This document shows positions 1 through 8,108 of a DNA stretch of 64,000 nt, in pieces (the first letter of the stretch is position 1; each line of letters begins with the position of its first letter). Position numbers and translations under genes: made by a program. The DNA lies in NCBI RefSeq assembly GCF_039535785.1, contig NZ_BAAAXV010000011.1:248001-312000 (forward strand), read 5' to 3'. Source of the stretch: Nonomuraea helvata. Its GTDB lineage: Bacteria > Actinomycetota > Actinomycetes > Streptosporangiales > Streptosporangiaceae. Under the pieces are notes generated by a model, which saw nothing but the letters and a program-made list of their open reading frames with translations, ran no database searches and was not told the origin of the DNA.

Positions 1-221
1 GCCGGGTCGGCCCCGGCAAGGCGCTGCAGGGCAACCTCGACCCGGCCGTGCTGCTGGCGCCGTGGGAGGTCGTCGAGCGCAAGGCGCGCGAGGTGCTGCG
101 CCAGGGGCGGGCGGCCGAGGGGCACGTGTTCAACCTGGGGCACGGCGTGCTGCCCTCGACCGATCCCGACCAGCTCAGGCGCCTCACCGACCTCGTGCAC
201 GAGGCCGGCCGACAGTCCTGA
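1..221 (+). CDS. hemE: Uroporphyrinogen decarboxylase HemE, C-terminal fragment
   Basis: The window opens inside this gene; the first full codon is at position 3 and about 72 C-terminal residues are present. HemE decarboxylates the four acetate side chains of uroporphyrinogen III to give coproporphyrinogen III in the cytoplasm. The visible end carries the family's LQGNLDP segment and the late NLGHGVLP motif, then a short helix and the stop at 219-221. It points the same way as cgoX and chdC, which act next in the actinobacterial coproporphyrin route, but an opposite-strand lipoprotein gene lies between. Its TGA abuts that gene's stop in the palindrome TGATCA, with no room for a separate terminator. 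Confidence 0.93.
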   Translation, partial: RVGPGKALQGNLDPAVLLAPWEVVERKAREVLRQGRAAEGHVFNLGHGVLPSTDPDQLRRLTDLVHEAGRQS

Positions 222-1274
222 TCACGCCGCCTCCGGCCCCGGCTCGCTGTGTCCCGGCCCCTGTGGGGGTACCGGGCCGCTGTGTCCCGGCCCCTGCGGG
301 GGTACCGGGCCGCTGTGCACCGGCCCCTGCGGAGGTACCGGACCGCCGTGCATCGGCCCCTGCGGGGGCATGGGGGCCCGGGGGCGCCTGGAGCGGCGAC
401 GCCGTGCCAGATAGATCATCAGCGCGATCAGCGGCACCAAGACGGCCAGCCACGGCAGCACCGCGCCGAGCACCGTCACCGCGACCTTCGTGAACGACAC
501 CAGCGCGGTCCAGCCCGCCTTGAGGCCGCCGAAGAACCCCGCGGGCTCGTCGGAGGGATCCTCGACGACGGCCACCGGCCCGACCAGCCGGAGCGTCAGC
601 GTCGCCATGGCCACCTGCGTGGCCAGCTGCTTCTGCTGCGCCTGCAGCGACTCCAGGTCGGCCTCGCGTGCGGAGATCTCCCGCTCGACCTGCAGCACCT
701 GGCCGATGGTGCCGGCCTTCTTCAGCAGCGTACGCAGCGAGTCCAGCGACTGCTGCGCCGACTTCAGCCGGCTCTCGACGTCGGCCACCTGCATGGTGAC
801 GTCCTGGGTGCCCTGGTTCATGGACAGCTGCTTGCCCAGCTCCTTGCCGAGCCGGCCCAGCACCTCGGTGTACCTGGCCGGCGGGATCTTGAACTCCAGC
901 GTGGCTGTGTCCTCGGTGTCGTTGGCCGAGTTGCTCTCCTCCTTGGACAGGTAGCCGCCCGCCGACGTCACGATCTGCTTGGCCTGCTGGGCGGCGGCGG
1001 TGACCTGCTTGGCCCGCACCGTCAGGTCGCCGGTGTAGATCACCTGGCGATCCTGCTGCTGGGTCAGCTTGACGTCCGAGACGAGGCCGTCCTTGCTCTG
1101 CTGCGGTCGCTGCTGCTTGGCGAGGCTCTCGGCCTGGTCGGCGGCCGGTGCGGGCGCGGTGCCCGAGCCGGCTTCGCTGGACATCGTCCTGGAGCTGCCA
1201 CCGCAGCCCGTCAGGAGCAGGGCCGAACAGGCGGCCGTGAGTGCGACTCCGTACCGGATTCTCCTCATGCCCAT
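222..1274 (-). CDS. DUF4349 lipoprotein with proline-rich C-terminal repeats
   Basis: About 350 residues. The ATG at 1274 is chosen because GGTGA sits 7 bases upstream and a lipoprotein signal follows directly, with lipobox LTGC and lipid-modified Cys near residue 24. A central region with long helical heptads (roughly residues 100-230, with EREISAREADLESLQAQ) matches the DUF4349 family as I know it. A membrane segment follows near residues 270-300, then an RRRR stop-transfer patch. The tail holds four 11-residue repeats of the GPVPPQGPGHS type. The protein is probably anchored at both ends on the outer membrane face. Its role is not known; the family is described only as a domain of unknown function. 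It lies between haem genes on the opposite strand. Confidence 0.8.
   Translation of the reverse strand: MGMRRIRYGVALTAACSALLLTGCGGSSRTMSSEAGSGTAPAPAADQAESLAKQQRPQQSKDGLVSDVKLTQQQDRQVIYTGDLTVRAKQVTAAAQQAKQIVTSAGGYLSKEESNSANDTEDTATLEFKIPPARYTEVLGRLGKELGKQLSMNQGTQDVTMQVADVESRLKSAQQSLDSLRTLLKKAGTIGQVLQVEREISAREADLESLQAQQKQLATQVAMATLTLRLVGPVAVVEDPSDEPAGFFGGLKAGWTALVSFTKVAVTVLGAVLPWLAVLVPLIALMIYLARRRRSRRPRAPMPPQGPMHGGPVPPQGPVHSGPVPPQGPGHSGPVPPQGPGHSEPGPEAA
247..378 (-). repeat. Four 33-bp tandem repeats encoding an 11-aa proline-rich unit
   Basis: A 33-bp unit repeats with starts at about 247, 280, 313 and 346. It lies in frame inside the lipoprotein gene and encodes GPVPPQGPxHS. The units differ at only a few bases, mostly in the HS/HG codons, which suggests recent slippage-type expansion. 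It is coding sequence, not a CRISPR or an attachment site. Confidence 0.85.
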
Positions 1275-1387
1275 AAGACGGTCACCGGAAAGCCCCGGTT
1301 TGGTAGGAGGAATCACGGTCCGGTCACCGTCTGACAACGCTGCCCCGCGCAGCTGAGCACTGTGCTGAGGCGGTAGCGTCAGGAGGC

Positions 1388-2791
1388 GTGGAAGGGAATC
1401 GGGCGCACGTGGTCGTCATCGGCGGAGGGATCTCCGGTCTCGCCGCCGCGTGGTATCTCCGCCAGAGCGCGGGCGAGCGGGTCAAGGTCACCGTGCTCGA
1501 GGGCGGGCCGCGGATCGGCGGCAAGCTGTACGCCTCCGAGGTCGCCGGGGTGAACGTGGACGCGGGCGCGGAGGCCATGCTGGCCAGGCGGCCCGAGGGC
1601 AAGGAGCTGGCCAGGGGGGTCGGGCTCGGCGACGACCTGGTCTTCCCCGGCACCACGAGCTCGGCCGTCTACAGCAGGGGCGAGCTGCGCCCGATGCCGA
1701 AGGGCCAGGTCATGGGCGTGCCCTCCGACCTGACCGAGCTGGCCAAGTCGGGCATCGTCTCGCCCGGCGGCCTGCTGCGCGTGCCGCTCGACCAGATCCT
1801 GCCGCCGACCCTCGTACGCACCGACGTGTCCGTGGCCGCCTACGTCCGCGCCAGGATGGGTGGCGAGATCGTCGAACGGCTGGTCGAGCCGCTGCTCGGC
1901 GGTGTCTACGCGGGCCGTTCCGACATGCTCTCGCTGGAGGCCACCATGCCGCGCGTGGCGGCGGTGGCCCGCTCCGAGCGCTCGCTGCTGACCGGGGCCA
2001 GGCAGCTCGTCGAGGAGGCGCCGAAGGACGCGGGCCCAGTCTTCACCTCGCTGAAGGGTGGGCTCGGCGGCCTGCCCGAGGCGGTCGCCAAGGCGTCGGG
2101 TGCGGACATCAGGACCGGCGTCACCGTACGCGAGCTGCACAGGGACGGCGACGGCTGGCGACTGGTCACCGGCCCCGTCCCCAAGCCCGAGGTCGTCCGG
2201 GCGGACGCGGTGATCGTGGCCACGCCGGGGGCCGCCGCCGGCAGGCTGCTCAAGGCCGAGGTGCCCAAGGCGGCGAGCGAGCTGGCCAAGATCGAGTACG
2301 CCAGCATGGCCATCGTCACGCTCGCCTACCCGATCGGCGCCTTCCCCCAGCCGCCCACCTCCAGCGGCTACCTGGTGCCGCCCGTCGAGGGCCGGCCGGT
2401 CAAGGCGGTCACGTTCAGCTCGATCAAGTGGCCGCACCTGACGAAGGACATGGTGATCCTGCGCTGCTCGATCGGCAGGGTCGGCGAGGAGCACCTGCTC
2501 CAGCGGGACGACGTCGAGCTGGTGTCGCTGGCCACGGCCGAGATGGCCGACGTGATGGGCGTGAGCGGCCTGCCGATCGACACCAGGGTCACGCGCTGGG
2601 GCGGGTCGCTGCCGCAGTACAACGTGGGCCACCTCGACCGGGTGGCCAGGGTGCACGCCGCCGTGGCCGTGGAGCCGGGGCTGGCCGTCTGCGGCGCCGC
2701 CTACGACGGCGTCGGCATTCCCGCCTGCGTCAGCACGGCCCGTACGGCCGCCGCCCGGATTCTGGACCACCTGTCCCAGCGAGGAGAATAG
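1388..2791 (+). CDS. cgoX: Coproporphyrinogen III oxidase (HemY/CgoX type)
   Basis: 467 residues of the FAD-dependent HemY family. The N-terminal dinucleotide-binding motif VVVIGGGISGLAA starts at residue 8, and the C-terminal FAD contact GVGIPACVSTART is near residues 440-455. In actinobacteria this family oxidises coproporphyrinogen III to coproporphyrin III rather than making protoporphyrin, which agrees with chdC 5 bases downstream. Start choice is uncertain: GTG at 1388 has AGGAGG only one base upstream, too close for normal use, but a TAGCGT -10-like box at 1374-1379 would place transcription start at or near that GTG, so translation may be leaderless. GTG 1409 is the alternative. Confidence 0.9.
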   Translation: MEGNRAHVVVIGGGISGLAAAWYLRQSAGERVKVTVLEGGPRIGGKLYASEVAGVNVDAGAEAMLARRPEGKELARGVGLGDDLVFPGTTSSAVYSRGELRPMPKGQVMGVPSDLTELAKSGIVSPGGLLRVPLDQILPPTLVRTDVSVAAYVRARMGGEIVERLVEPLLGGVYAGRSDMLSLEATMPRVAAVARSERSLLTGARQLVEEAPKDAGPVFTSLKGGLGGLPEAVAKASGADIRTGVTVRELHRDGDGWRLVTGPVPKPEVVRADAVIVATPGAAAGRLLKAEVPKAASELAKIEYASMAIVTLAYPIGAFPQPPTSSGYLVPPVEGRPVKAVTFSSIKWPHLTKDMVILRCSIGRVGEEHLLQRDDVELVSLATAEMADVMGVSGLPIDTRVTRWGGSLPQYNVGHLDRVARVHAAVAVEPGLAVCGAAYDGVGIPACVSTARTAAARILDHLSQRGE

Positions 2792-2796
2792 GCGCT

Positions 2797-3498
2797 ATGA
2801 CAGACGCTGCTCCGCGGCCCAAGGCCCGCGATCTCAACCAGGTGATCCGTTACACGATGTGGTCGGTCTTCCAGGTCACCGAGCCGTGTCCCGTCGAGCG
2901 CGACGGCCTGGCGGGCGAGGTCGAGGAGCTGCTCGAGCAGGCCGCCGGCAAGGGCGTCGTGACCAGGGGGGTCTACGACGTGGCCGGGTTGCGGGCCGAC
3001 GCCGACTACATGTTCTGGTGGCACGCGGCCACGCCCGAGGACCTGCAGGACGTCTACGCCCGCTTCCGCCGCACCGAGCTGGGCCGGCACAGCAGGCCCG
3101 TCTGGTCGGCGATGGCGCTGCACCGGCCGGCGGAGTTCAACAAGTCGCACATCCCCGCCTTCCTCGCCGAGGAGGAGCCGCGCGCATACGTGAGCGTCTA
3201 TCCGTTCGTGCGCTCCTACGAGTGGTATCTGCTGGACGACTCCGAGCGCCGGGCCATGCTGGCCGAGCACGGCCGGATGGCGCGCGACTACCCCGACGTG
3301 CGGGCCAACACGGTGGCGTGCTTCTCGCTCAACGACTACGAGTGGATGCTGGCGTTCGAGGCCGACGAGCTGCACCGGATCGTCGACCTGATGCGCACGC
3401 TGCGGGGCGCGCAGGCCCGCCGGCACACGCGTGTCGAGATCCCGTTCTACACGGGCGCGCGCAAGCCGGTGCGTGAGCTGGTGGCGTCCCTGCCTTAG
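2797..3498 (+). CDS. chdC: Coproheme decarboxylase ChdC (HemQ)
   Basis: 233 residues, the usual length. The enzyme converts coproheme III to haem b with hydrogen peroxide, the last step of the coproporphyrin-dependent route. His118 (KSHIP), Tyr135 (VYPFVRSYEWY) and His158 (AEHGRM) stand where, to my recollection, the distal His, catalytic Tyr and proximal iron-ligating His lie in the actinobacterial enzymes. The ATG follows GAGGAGA by about 9 bases and starts 5 bases after the cgoX stop, so the two are almost surely co-transcribed. Coupling of cgoX and chdC strongly supports reading the upstream gene as CgoX and not a protoporphyrinogen oxidase. Confidence 0.93.
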   Translation: MTDAAPRPKARDLNQVIRYTMWSVFQVTEPCPVERDGLAGEVEELLEQAAGKGVVTRGVYDVAGLRADADYMFWWHAATPEDLQDVYARFRRTELGRHSRPVWSAMALHRPAEFNKSHIPAFLAEEEPRAYVSVYPFVRSYEWYLLDDSERRAMLAEHGRMARDYPDVRANTVACFSLNDYEWMLAFEADELHRIVDLMRTLRGAQARRHTRVEIPFYTGARKPVRELVASLP

Positions 3499-3670
3499 GC
3501 CCTGCCCCAGCCGTACGGCACCTCGACCTGGGGACTCAGGGGAAAAGAGCCAGACCCAAGTTGGCGATCCAACGGACTTGATCTATCCCCTTTGTCACAA
3601 TCAGGGAAATCCTTCGTCCGTACGGGCGTGCTTGCGGTGGCACGTTCCAGGCGGCGGGGAGGGCGGGGTG

Positions 3671-4498
3671 ATGGGCGGATCGGGCAGGCGGGGGAGCAGG
3701 CGGAAGCCCACCGGTCGGCATGCGGCGGAGCGCTCGCCGAATGCGGCTGAGAGCTCGCCGCAGGGGGCGGGGCGTTCGCGGCATGCGCGGCGCCGCACCG
3801 GAAGGCTGCGGTGGGCTGTCGGAGCGGTGGCGCTGGCCGGAGGCGTCGCCGTGGTGCTCGGCGCGAACGGGACGTTCAGCGGGCCGCTGACCGCTGCCTC
3901 CGCCCAGCAGCCGCGCGTGGCCTCCGGGCCGCCAGGCCAGGCCGAGCGGCAGAACGGGTCCTCGGCGCTGTCCGGCAGGGCCGAGTCGGGCTCGGGGGCG
4001 AGCGCGCAGGCCAGGGTGAGCGAGCTGCCGAAGTCGCAGCCGCCCAAGGCCGCCACGAGCGCGGCGACCTCCGGCGCGGTGGAGCCTGGGCAGGTGCAGG
4101 GGAGTGTCAGCCCGCAGGACCTGTCGGCGGGCGGCCCCGACTCCGCCGACGTGGACGATTACAAGGCGGACGGGCCGTCGCGGCACACCGATCAGCAGGC
4201 GGCGGAGTACTTCCGTACGCACTGGGGGCCGGACGACGCGGCGCTGAAGCGCCTCAAGGACATCCGCACCATCGGCGGATATTTGCGCATTTATACGGAT
4301 TTGCCGGAGACGGCGGGCAATTCATCCCACGCGCTGACGCTGTGCAAGCGCGGCCTGGAGTACCTGCGCTCCCTCGGGGTGGCCCGCCCGGTCGTGTTCG
4401 TCCAGGCCGAGTTCGGCGAGAACGGGAACCCCGTGCTCGCCAACATCCTCGGCCCCTCCGACACCAGCTGCCGGGTCACCCACCCCGAGCCCGATTGA
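3671..4498 (+). CDS. Hypothetical single-pass membrane protein with extracytoplasmic domain
   Basis: 275 residues; I do not recognise the family. The ATG at 3671 follows a GC-rich GGCGGGGAGGGCGGGG stretch, and earlier in-frame starts lie inside chdC and are not credible. Residues 1-45 are very basic (Arg, Ser, His), followed by one hydrophobic helix at about 46-66, giving a type II topology. A long low-complexity linker rich in Ala, Ser, Gln and Pro covers about 70-160. A compact C-terminal domain of about 110 residues has two Cys (LCKRG and TSCRV) that could form a disulfide. The AT-richer stretch at about 4280-4320 inside this domain differs slightly from the surrounding composition. It may follow chdC in one transcript, 172 bases downstream. 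Confidence 0.65.
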   Translation: MGGSGRRGSRRKPTGRHAAERSPNAAESSPQGAGRSRHARRRTGRLRWAVGAVALAGGVAVVLGANGTFSGPLTAASAQQPRVASGPPGQAERQNGSSALSGRAESGSGASAQARVSELPKSQPPKAATSAATSGAVEPGQVQGSVSPQDLSAGGPDSADVDDYKADGPSRHTDQQAAEYFRTHWGPDDAALKRLKDIRTIGGYLRIYTDLPETAGNSSHALTLCKRGLEYLRSLGVARPVVFVQAEFGENGNPVLANILGPSDTSCRVTHPEPD

Positions 4499-4661
4499 CC
4501 CCGTTATCGCACCCGTACCCGCGTCTTCGCGCACAGCTCGCACCGTTGCGTGACGACTCGCCCGATAGTCTCAATCGTCACCCAGCGGTGGCGAAGATGG
4601 ACAAAGCGCACACGAATCTCCTACCCGAGGCAGGGGATCGGTACGCGCTGTCGTTAACCGA

Positions 4662-5063
4662 TCACCCCTTGGGTTCAAGCCTAAGGGAGATCGAGTTGAT
4701 GCAGTAACGGTCGTCGGTCGGCGTCGGGTACCCCTCGCCGTGGAAGACGTGACCCAGATGGGAGTCGCACCGCGCGCACCGCACCTCGGTGCGGACCATG
4801 CCGTGGCTGCGGTCCTCGATCAGCCGCACCGTGTCGGAGTCGGCGGGCGCGAAGAAGCTCGGCCACCCGCAGTGCGACTCGAACTTCGTGTCCGACCGGA
4901 ACAGCTCGGCCCCGCAGGCGCGGCACGAGTAGACGCCCTCGGTCTTGGTGTCGACGTACTCGCCCGTGAAGGGGCGCTCGGTCCCGGCCTCCCTGAGGAC
5001 GTGGAACTCCTCAGGCGAGAGCTGAACCCGCCACTCGGCCTCGCTCTTGACCACCTTTTCCAT
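4662..5063 (-). CDS. msrB: Peptide-methionine (R)-S-oxide reductase MsrB
   Basis: 133 residues, full length. MsrB reduces methionine-R-sulfoxide in oxidised proteins. Two zinc-binding CxxC pairs are seen (Cys47/Cys50 in SCRAC and Cys96/Cys99 in RCARC), the GWPSF substrate loop is at 66-70, and the catalytic Cys121 lies in RYCINS. The ATG is the first after an in-frame stretch with no family similarity. It stands alone, with a 163-base gap to the convergent membrane protein gene and a 434-base gap upstream. No fusion to MsrA is present. Confidence 0.95.
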   Translation of the reverse strand: MEKVVKSEAEWRVQLSPEEFHVLREAGTERPFTGEYVDTKTEGVYSCRACGAELFRSDTKFESHCGWPSFFAPADSDTVRLIEDRSHGMVRTEVRCARCDSHLGHVFHGEGYPTPTDDRYCINSISLRLEPKG

Positions 5064-5497
5064 GACTCCAGCGTACGAGATCTGGCAAAAAGAGATCTCC
5101 GAAGGGTGAAGCATCCGTTCTGGGGTGAATTCGCGTCTTTGTAGGCAAGGGGGTGTCATCGCCTCCTGCCAAGGGGTGAGATCATCCGCAGATCCCGGCG
5201 AGCGGCACAGCCCACGCCCGTGCTGGAGCCGCCGGGGGTCGCAACGGCCGGCCGGGTGGCGCGCCAGCGCCCGGAACGGCGGCGGCTGATCTAGCGGTCC
5301 GTCCCGTCGAGCCCTCGGTCCCGCCACCGAGGAGGCTCCGGGACGGGCCCACCTCGCGAGGGAGCGCCGTTGCCTGGACTGAGGAGCGTCGGGAGCATAG
5401 CGACCAGAGCGACGAGGAAAGGCAACGGCTCCTCGGCGACCGAGCCCGCCTCCACGGAGTGGAGGCCATAAGCATGGCGACATCATAAGCTCGGGCT
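5064..5497. other. 434-bp intergenic region with inverted repeats
   Basis: No credible gene is seen on either strand. The open frame that extends msrB upstream is Arg/Ser/Ala-rich and shows no family signal. A 7-bp perfect inverted repeat (CCTCGGT at 5313-5319, ACCGAGG at 5326-5332) and a 10-bp perfect one (GCCGTTGCCT at 5366-5375, AGGCAACGGC at 5420-5429) could fold in RNA. The region must hold the msrB promoter and the start of the ligD-type gene's promoter. Confidence 0.5.
5486..5491 (+). promoter_or_regulatory. Candidate -10 box of a leaderless promoter
   Basis: TAAGCT lies exactly six bases before the ATG at 5498, which would put the transcription start on the start codon. There is no Shine-Dalgarno sequence in between. 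No convincing -35 was found. Confidence 0.4.
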
Positions 5498-6499
5498 ATG
5501 GCATCGCCCTTCATAGAGCTCGAGGTGGGGGAGCGGACCGTCAAGGTCACCAACCCCGACAAGGTGTACTTTCCTGGGATCGGCGCCACCAAGCGGGAGC
5601 TGGTCGAATATTACGTGAGCGTCGGCGAGGGCGCGCTGCGGGCGCTCAAGGACCGGCCCACCAACCTCAAACGCCACCCCGACGGCGTGCAGACGGAGGC
5701 GATCTACCAGAAGCGGATGCCGCCCAAGCACCCCGACTGGCTCCAGCCCGTGACGGTGACCTTCCCGAGCGGCCGTACGGCGCAGTCCCTGCGGGTCACG
5801 GAGGTGGCGGCCATCGCCTACGCCGCGAACCTCGGCACCATCGACTTCCACCCCTGGCAGGTGCGGGCCTCGGACGTCGAGCACCCCGACGAGCTCCGCG
5901 TCGACCTGGACCCGCAGCCGGGCCTGGACTTCGACGCGGCGCGCAAGGCGGCCCTGCTCACGAGGGAGGTTCTGGGCGAGTTCGGGATGACCGGGTTCGT
6001 GAAGACGTCCGGCAACCGCGGCGTCCACATCGCCGTGCGCATCGAGCCGCGCTGGGACTTCATCCAGGTACGCCACGCCGGCATCGCCCTGGCCAGGGCC
6101 GTCGAGGAACGGGATCCGGCGCTGGTGACCACGGCGTGGTGGAAGGAGGAGCGTGGCGAGCGGGTGTTCATCGACTTCAACCAGAACGCCCGGGACCGCA
6201 CGGTGGCCAGCGCCTACTCCGTCAGGGCGCAGCCGCACGCCCCCGTCTCGACCCCGCTGACCTGGGACGAGCTGGCGGACGCCGACCCGCGCGACTTCGA
6301 CATCCGTACGGTTCCTGCGCGGTTCGCCGAGGTGGGCGACGTGCACGCGGCCATCGACGACGCGGCGTACTCGATCGAGCCGCTGGTGGAGCTCTACGCC
6401 AAGGACGACCGGGGCGACATGCCGTACCCGCCGAACTATCCCAAGATGCCGGGCGAGCCGATGCGCGTGCAGCCGAGCCGGGCGCGGAACGCCGACTAG
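5498..6499 (+). CDS. LigD-type DNA polymerase/primase domain protein
   Basis: 333 residues corresponding to the stand-alone polymerase domain of LigD (archaeo-eukaryotic primase superfamily). These enzymes fill gaps and add nucleotides at breaks in bacterial non-homologous end joining or related repair. Catalytic metal ligands are visible as Asp136/Asp138 (RVDLDPQPG) and Asp226 (VFIDFNQN), with the SGNRGVH motif at 171-177. No ligase or nuclease domain is fused. A separate ATP-dependent ligase gene lies at 25.5-26.7 kb, and no ku gene is in the window. The ATG is probably read leaderless (TAAGCT six bases upstream). The stop overlaps the stop of the convergent gene inside the sequence CTAG. 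Confidence 0.9.
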   Translation: MASPFIELEVGERTVKVTNPDKVYFPGIGATKRELVEYYVSVGEGALRALKDRPTNLKRHPDGVQTEAIYQKRMPPKHPDWLQPVTVTFPSGRTAQSLRVTEVAAIAYAANLGTIDFHPWQVRASDVEHPDELRVDLDPQPGLDFDAARKAALLTREVLGEFGMTGFVKTSGNRGVHIAVRIEPRWDFIQVRHAGIALARAVEERDPALVTTAWWKEERGERVFIDFNQNARDRTVASAYSVRAQPHAPVSTPLTWDELADADPRDFDIRTVPARFAEVGDVHAAIDDAAYSIEPLVELYAKDDRGDMPYPPNYPKMPGEPMRVQPSRARNAD

Positions 6500-7305
6500 C
6501 GCACGAGATGGTGGGGGGCGAGCTCGCGGGTCTCGCCCCTCTTGAGGTAGACCACCCGGTCGGCCAGGCCGTTCTGCTCGATGTGGTGGCGGAAGTCGTC
6601 CAGCGGCGAGCTGAAGGCGGCGTAGTCGTCGTAGTGCACCGGCACGACCGCGTGCGGGTTCATCAGGTCCACCCACGAGGCACCCTGTTCGCCGTCCATC
6701 GTGACGAGCACGAGGCCGAGCAGCCGGGTGCCGCCCAGGTGCACCAGCGCCAGGTCGATGTCGGGGAAGCGGCGCGGGATCGCGTCGAGGCGGCGGTCGA
6801 GCAGCGTGTCGCCGCTGACGTGGATGCGCAGCTCCACGCGTTCGTCCGGGTTGCAGAACTCCAGCATCGTGCCGATCACGGGCGGCAACAGCGCCTCGGC
6901 GGGGCCCGGCGCGTGCTTGGCGGGCAGCGCGGTGATCCGTACCGAGCCGTGCGGGCCGCGGAGCTCGTGTGTGCGCCACTCCTCCAGCCCCACAGTCCGG
7001 CGGAAGCCGCGGCGGCGCAGGCGGCGGGCGGCCGCGGTGGTCGTGATGACCGGGGTGTCCCGGTCCAGGCCTTTCCTGGTGACACGGTCCCAGTGGTCAC
7101 CGTGCAGGTGCGACAGCACCACCGCGTCGATCGGCGGCAGGTCCTCGATCTCCAGAGCGGGATCGGTGAGGCGGCGGGTGGACAGGCCGTAGCCCAGGTA
7201 CGCCCGCTGGCCCTGATGCAGGAAGTTGGGATCGGTCAGCAGCGTGAGGCCGTTGTAGCGGATCAGCGTCGTCGCGTTGCCGACGAACTGCAGGCTCCCT
7301 TTCAC
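6496..7305 (-). CDS. MBL-fold metallo-hydrolase (UlaG/RomA-like)
   Basis: 269 residues of the metallo-beta-lactamase fold. The metal-binding motif SHLHGDH covers residues 65-71 (His66, His68, Asp70, His71), and later ligands are likely the His in AKHAPG, the Asp in VSGDT and the His in PVHYDD. The layout of these motifs resembles the UlaG/NAPE-PLD-like branch; the substrate cannot be told. It is the second gene of a pair with the 64-codon gene 6 bases upstream, and its 3' end overlaps the convergent polymerase gene by 3 bases. Confidence 0.85.
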   Translation of the reverse strand: MKGSLQFVGNATTLIRYNGLTLLTDPNFLHQGQRAYLGYGLSTRRLTDPALEIEDLPPIDAVVLSHLHGDHWDRVTRKGLDRDTPVITTTAAARRLRRRGFRRTVGLEEWRTHELRGPHGSVRITALPAKHAPGPAEALLPPVIGTMLEFCNPDERVELRIHVSGDTLLDRRLDAIPRRFPDIDLALVHLGGTRLLGLVLVTMDGEQGASWVDLMNPHAVVPVHYDDYAAFSSPLDDFRHHIEQNGLADRVVYLKRGETRELAPHHLVR

Positions 7306-7311
7306 TTTCGC

Positions 7312-7506
7312 TCACCCCGGGTACGGAGGGCGCTGGCCTGGAGGCACGCCGCCGCCCTTGCCGCCGCCCTTGCCGCCCTTGTCCATGCCATGCGGGCGGG
7401 CGGAGCGCTTGGCTCCCTGCTTGGTCTGGGGCGTGAGGTGGGCGGACTTGAACTCGGTGGGCGATTTACCTGATCTGCGAATCTCGGGTTGCTGTGGGTT
7501 GCTCAT
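7312..7506 (-). CDS. Small basic Gly/Lys-rich hypothetical protein
   Basis: 64 residues. The ATG has a GGGGGA ribosome site 8 bases upstream, which supports expression. The N-terminal half contains TPQTKQGAKRSARPHG and the C-terminal half is KGGKGGGKGGG followed by a proline-rich end. There is no membrane segment or Cys. It sits 6 bases before the metallo-hydrolase gene and is probably co-transcribed with it. I do not recognise a function; the charge and flexibility would suit nucleic-acid or ribosome contact, but this is only inference. Confidence 0.6.
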   Translation of the reverse strand: MSNPQQPEIRRSGKSPTEFKSAHLTPQTKQGAKRSARPHGMDKGGKGGGKGGGVPPGQRPPYPG

Positions 7507-7670
7507 GGTATTTGTCCCCCTTTATGCCGTTATTTCCTGCCACGTTGGGGTGGGGTTAAACCCTCCGTGTCTGGACAATTTCACTTCGGTATCATTACTT
7601 GACTCGTTATCTAATAATTCGCAAAGCTCTCTTGTGCATCGGGGGCGACAAACGAGTCTGGAGCCTTCTC

Positions 7671-8108
7671 ATGGCAAGAGCACGTCTCGCGGCGGCGGTG
7701 CCCATTTTCGTGGCCGCCTTCGCGGTCGGAGGGGTGAGCCTGGCGGCGCCCCCCGCGTACGCCTCCACCGGCCCTGACCTGCCGGTCGAGCTGCCCACCT
7801 GCCTCCTTCCGCTGCCGCTGCTCTGCGACGAGCAGCACGAGCCCGCGCCCGAGGAGTCCTGGAGCCCGCCTCCCTCGGTCGAGCCGGGACCGGAGGACAC
7901 CTGGCCGGGGCCGGACGAGCGCGAGGAAGAGCCGTGGCGGCCCGCGGGCGAGGACGAGCACCGGGTGCCGAGGGGGCACCCGGAGACCGGTGGCGGCGGT
8001 CTCGCGCCGGACGACCCGGTGTGGCCGTTCGCGCTGGGCGGTGTGGCCCTGATGACGGGCGCGGGGCTGGCCGGGTTCGCGGTACGGCGCCGCAAGGGTG
8101 TCGTCTGA
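7671..8108 (+). CDS. Secreted, membrane-anchored protein; probable sortase substrate
   Basis: 145 residues. A signal peptide (basic start, hydrophobic 7-26, AYA/S cleavage region near 30-32) leads to an acidic Pro/Glu/Trp-rich middle (55-100). The C-terminus is built like a sorting signal: HPETG at 103-107, a Gly-rich spacer, a hydrophobic helix at about 119-138, and the basic tail RRRKGVV. HPETG is not the LPxTG or LAxTG consensus. The gene overlaps the class F sortase gene by 11 bases, so the pair is translationally coupled and this protein is the obvious candidate client. The 165 bases upstream are AT-rich for this genome and probably hold the promoter. The ATG at 7671 is the one that begins the signal peptide. 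Confidence 0.75.
   Translation: MARARLAAAVPIFVAAFAVGGVSLAAPPAYASTGPDLPVELPTCLLPLPLLCDEQHEPAPEESWSPPPSVEPGPEDTWPGPDEREEEPWRPAGEDEHRVPRGHPETGGGGLAPDDPVWPFALGGVALMTGAGLAGFAVRRRKGVV

Noticed and set aside
247..378. Possible CRISPR-like tandem repeats
   Set aside because: 33-bp units follow each other without spacers, stay in frame and encode a proline-rich tail of a lipoprotein.
1450..3498. 682-codon frame covering cgoX and chdC in another phase
   Set aside because: It is a GC-rich shadow frame (Arg/Ala/Gly-rich) except for its last part, which is simply chdC read from its own start; no family matches the rest.
5483..6979. 498-codon minus-strand frame opposite the polymerase gene
   Set aside because: Shadow of two real genes; His/Arg/Val-rich with no domain.
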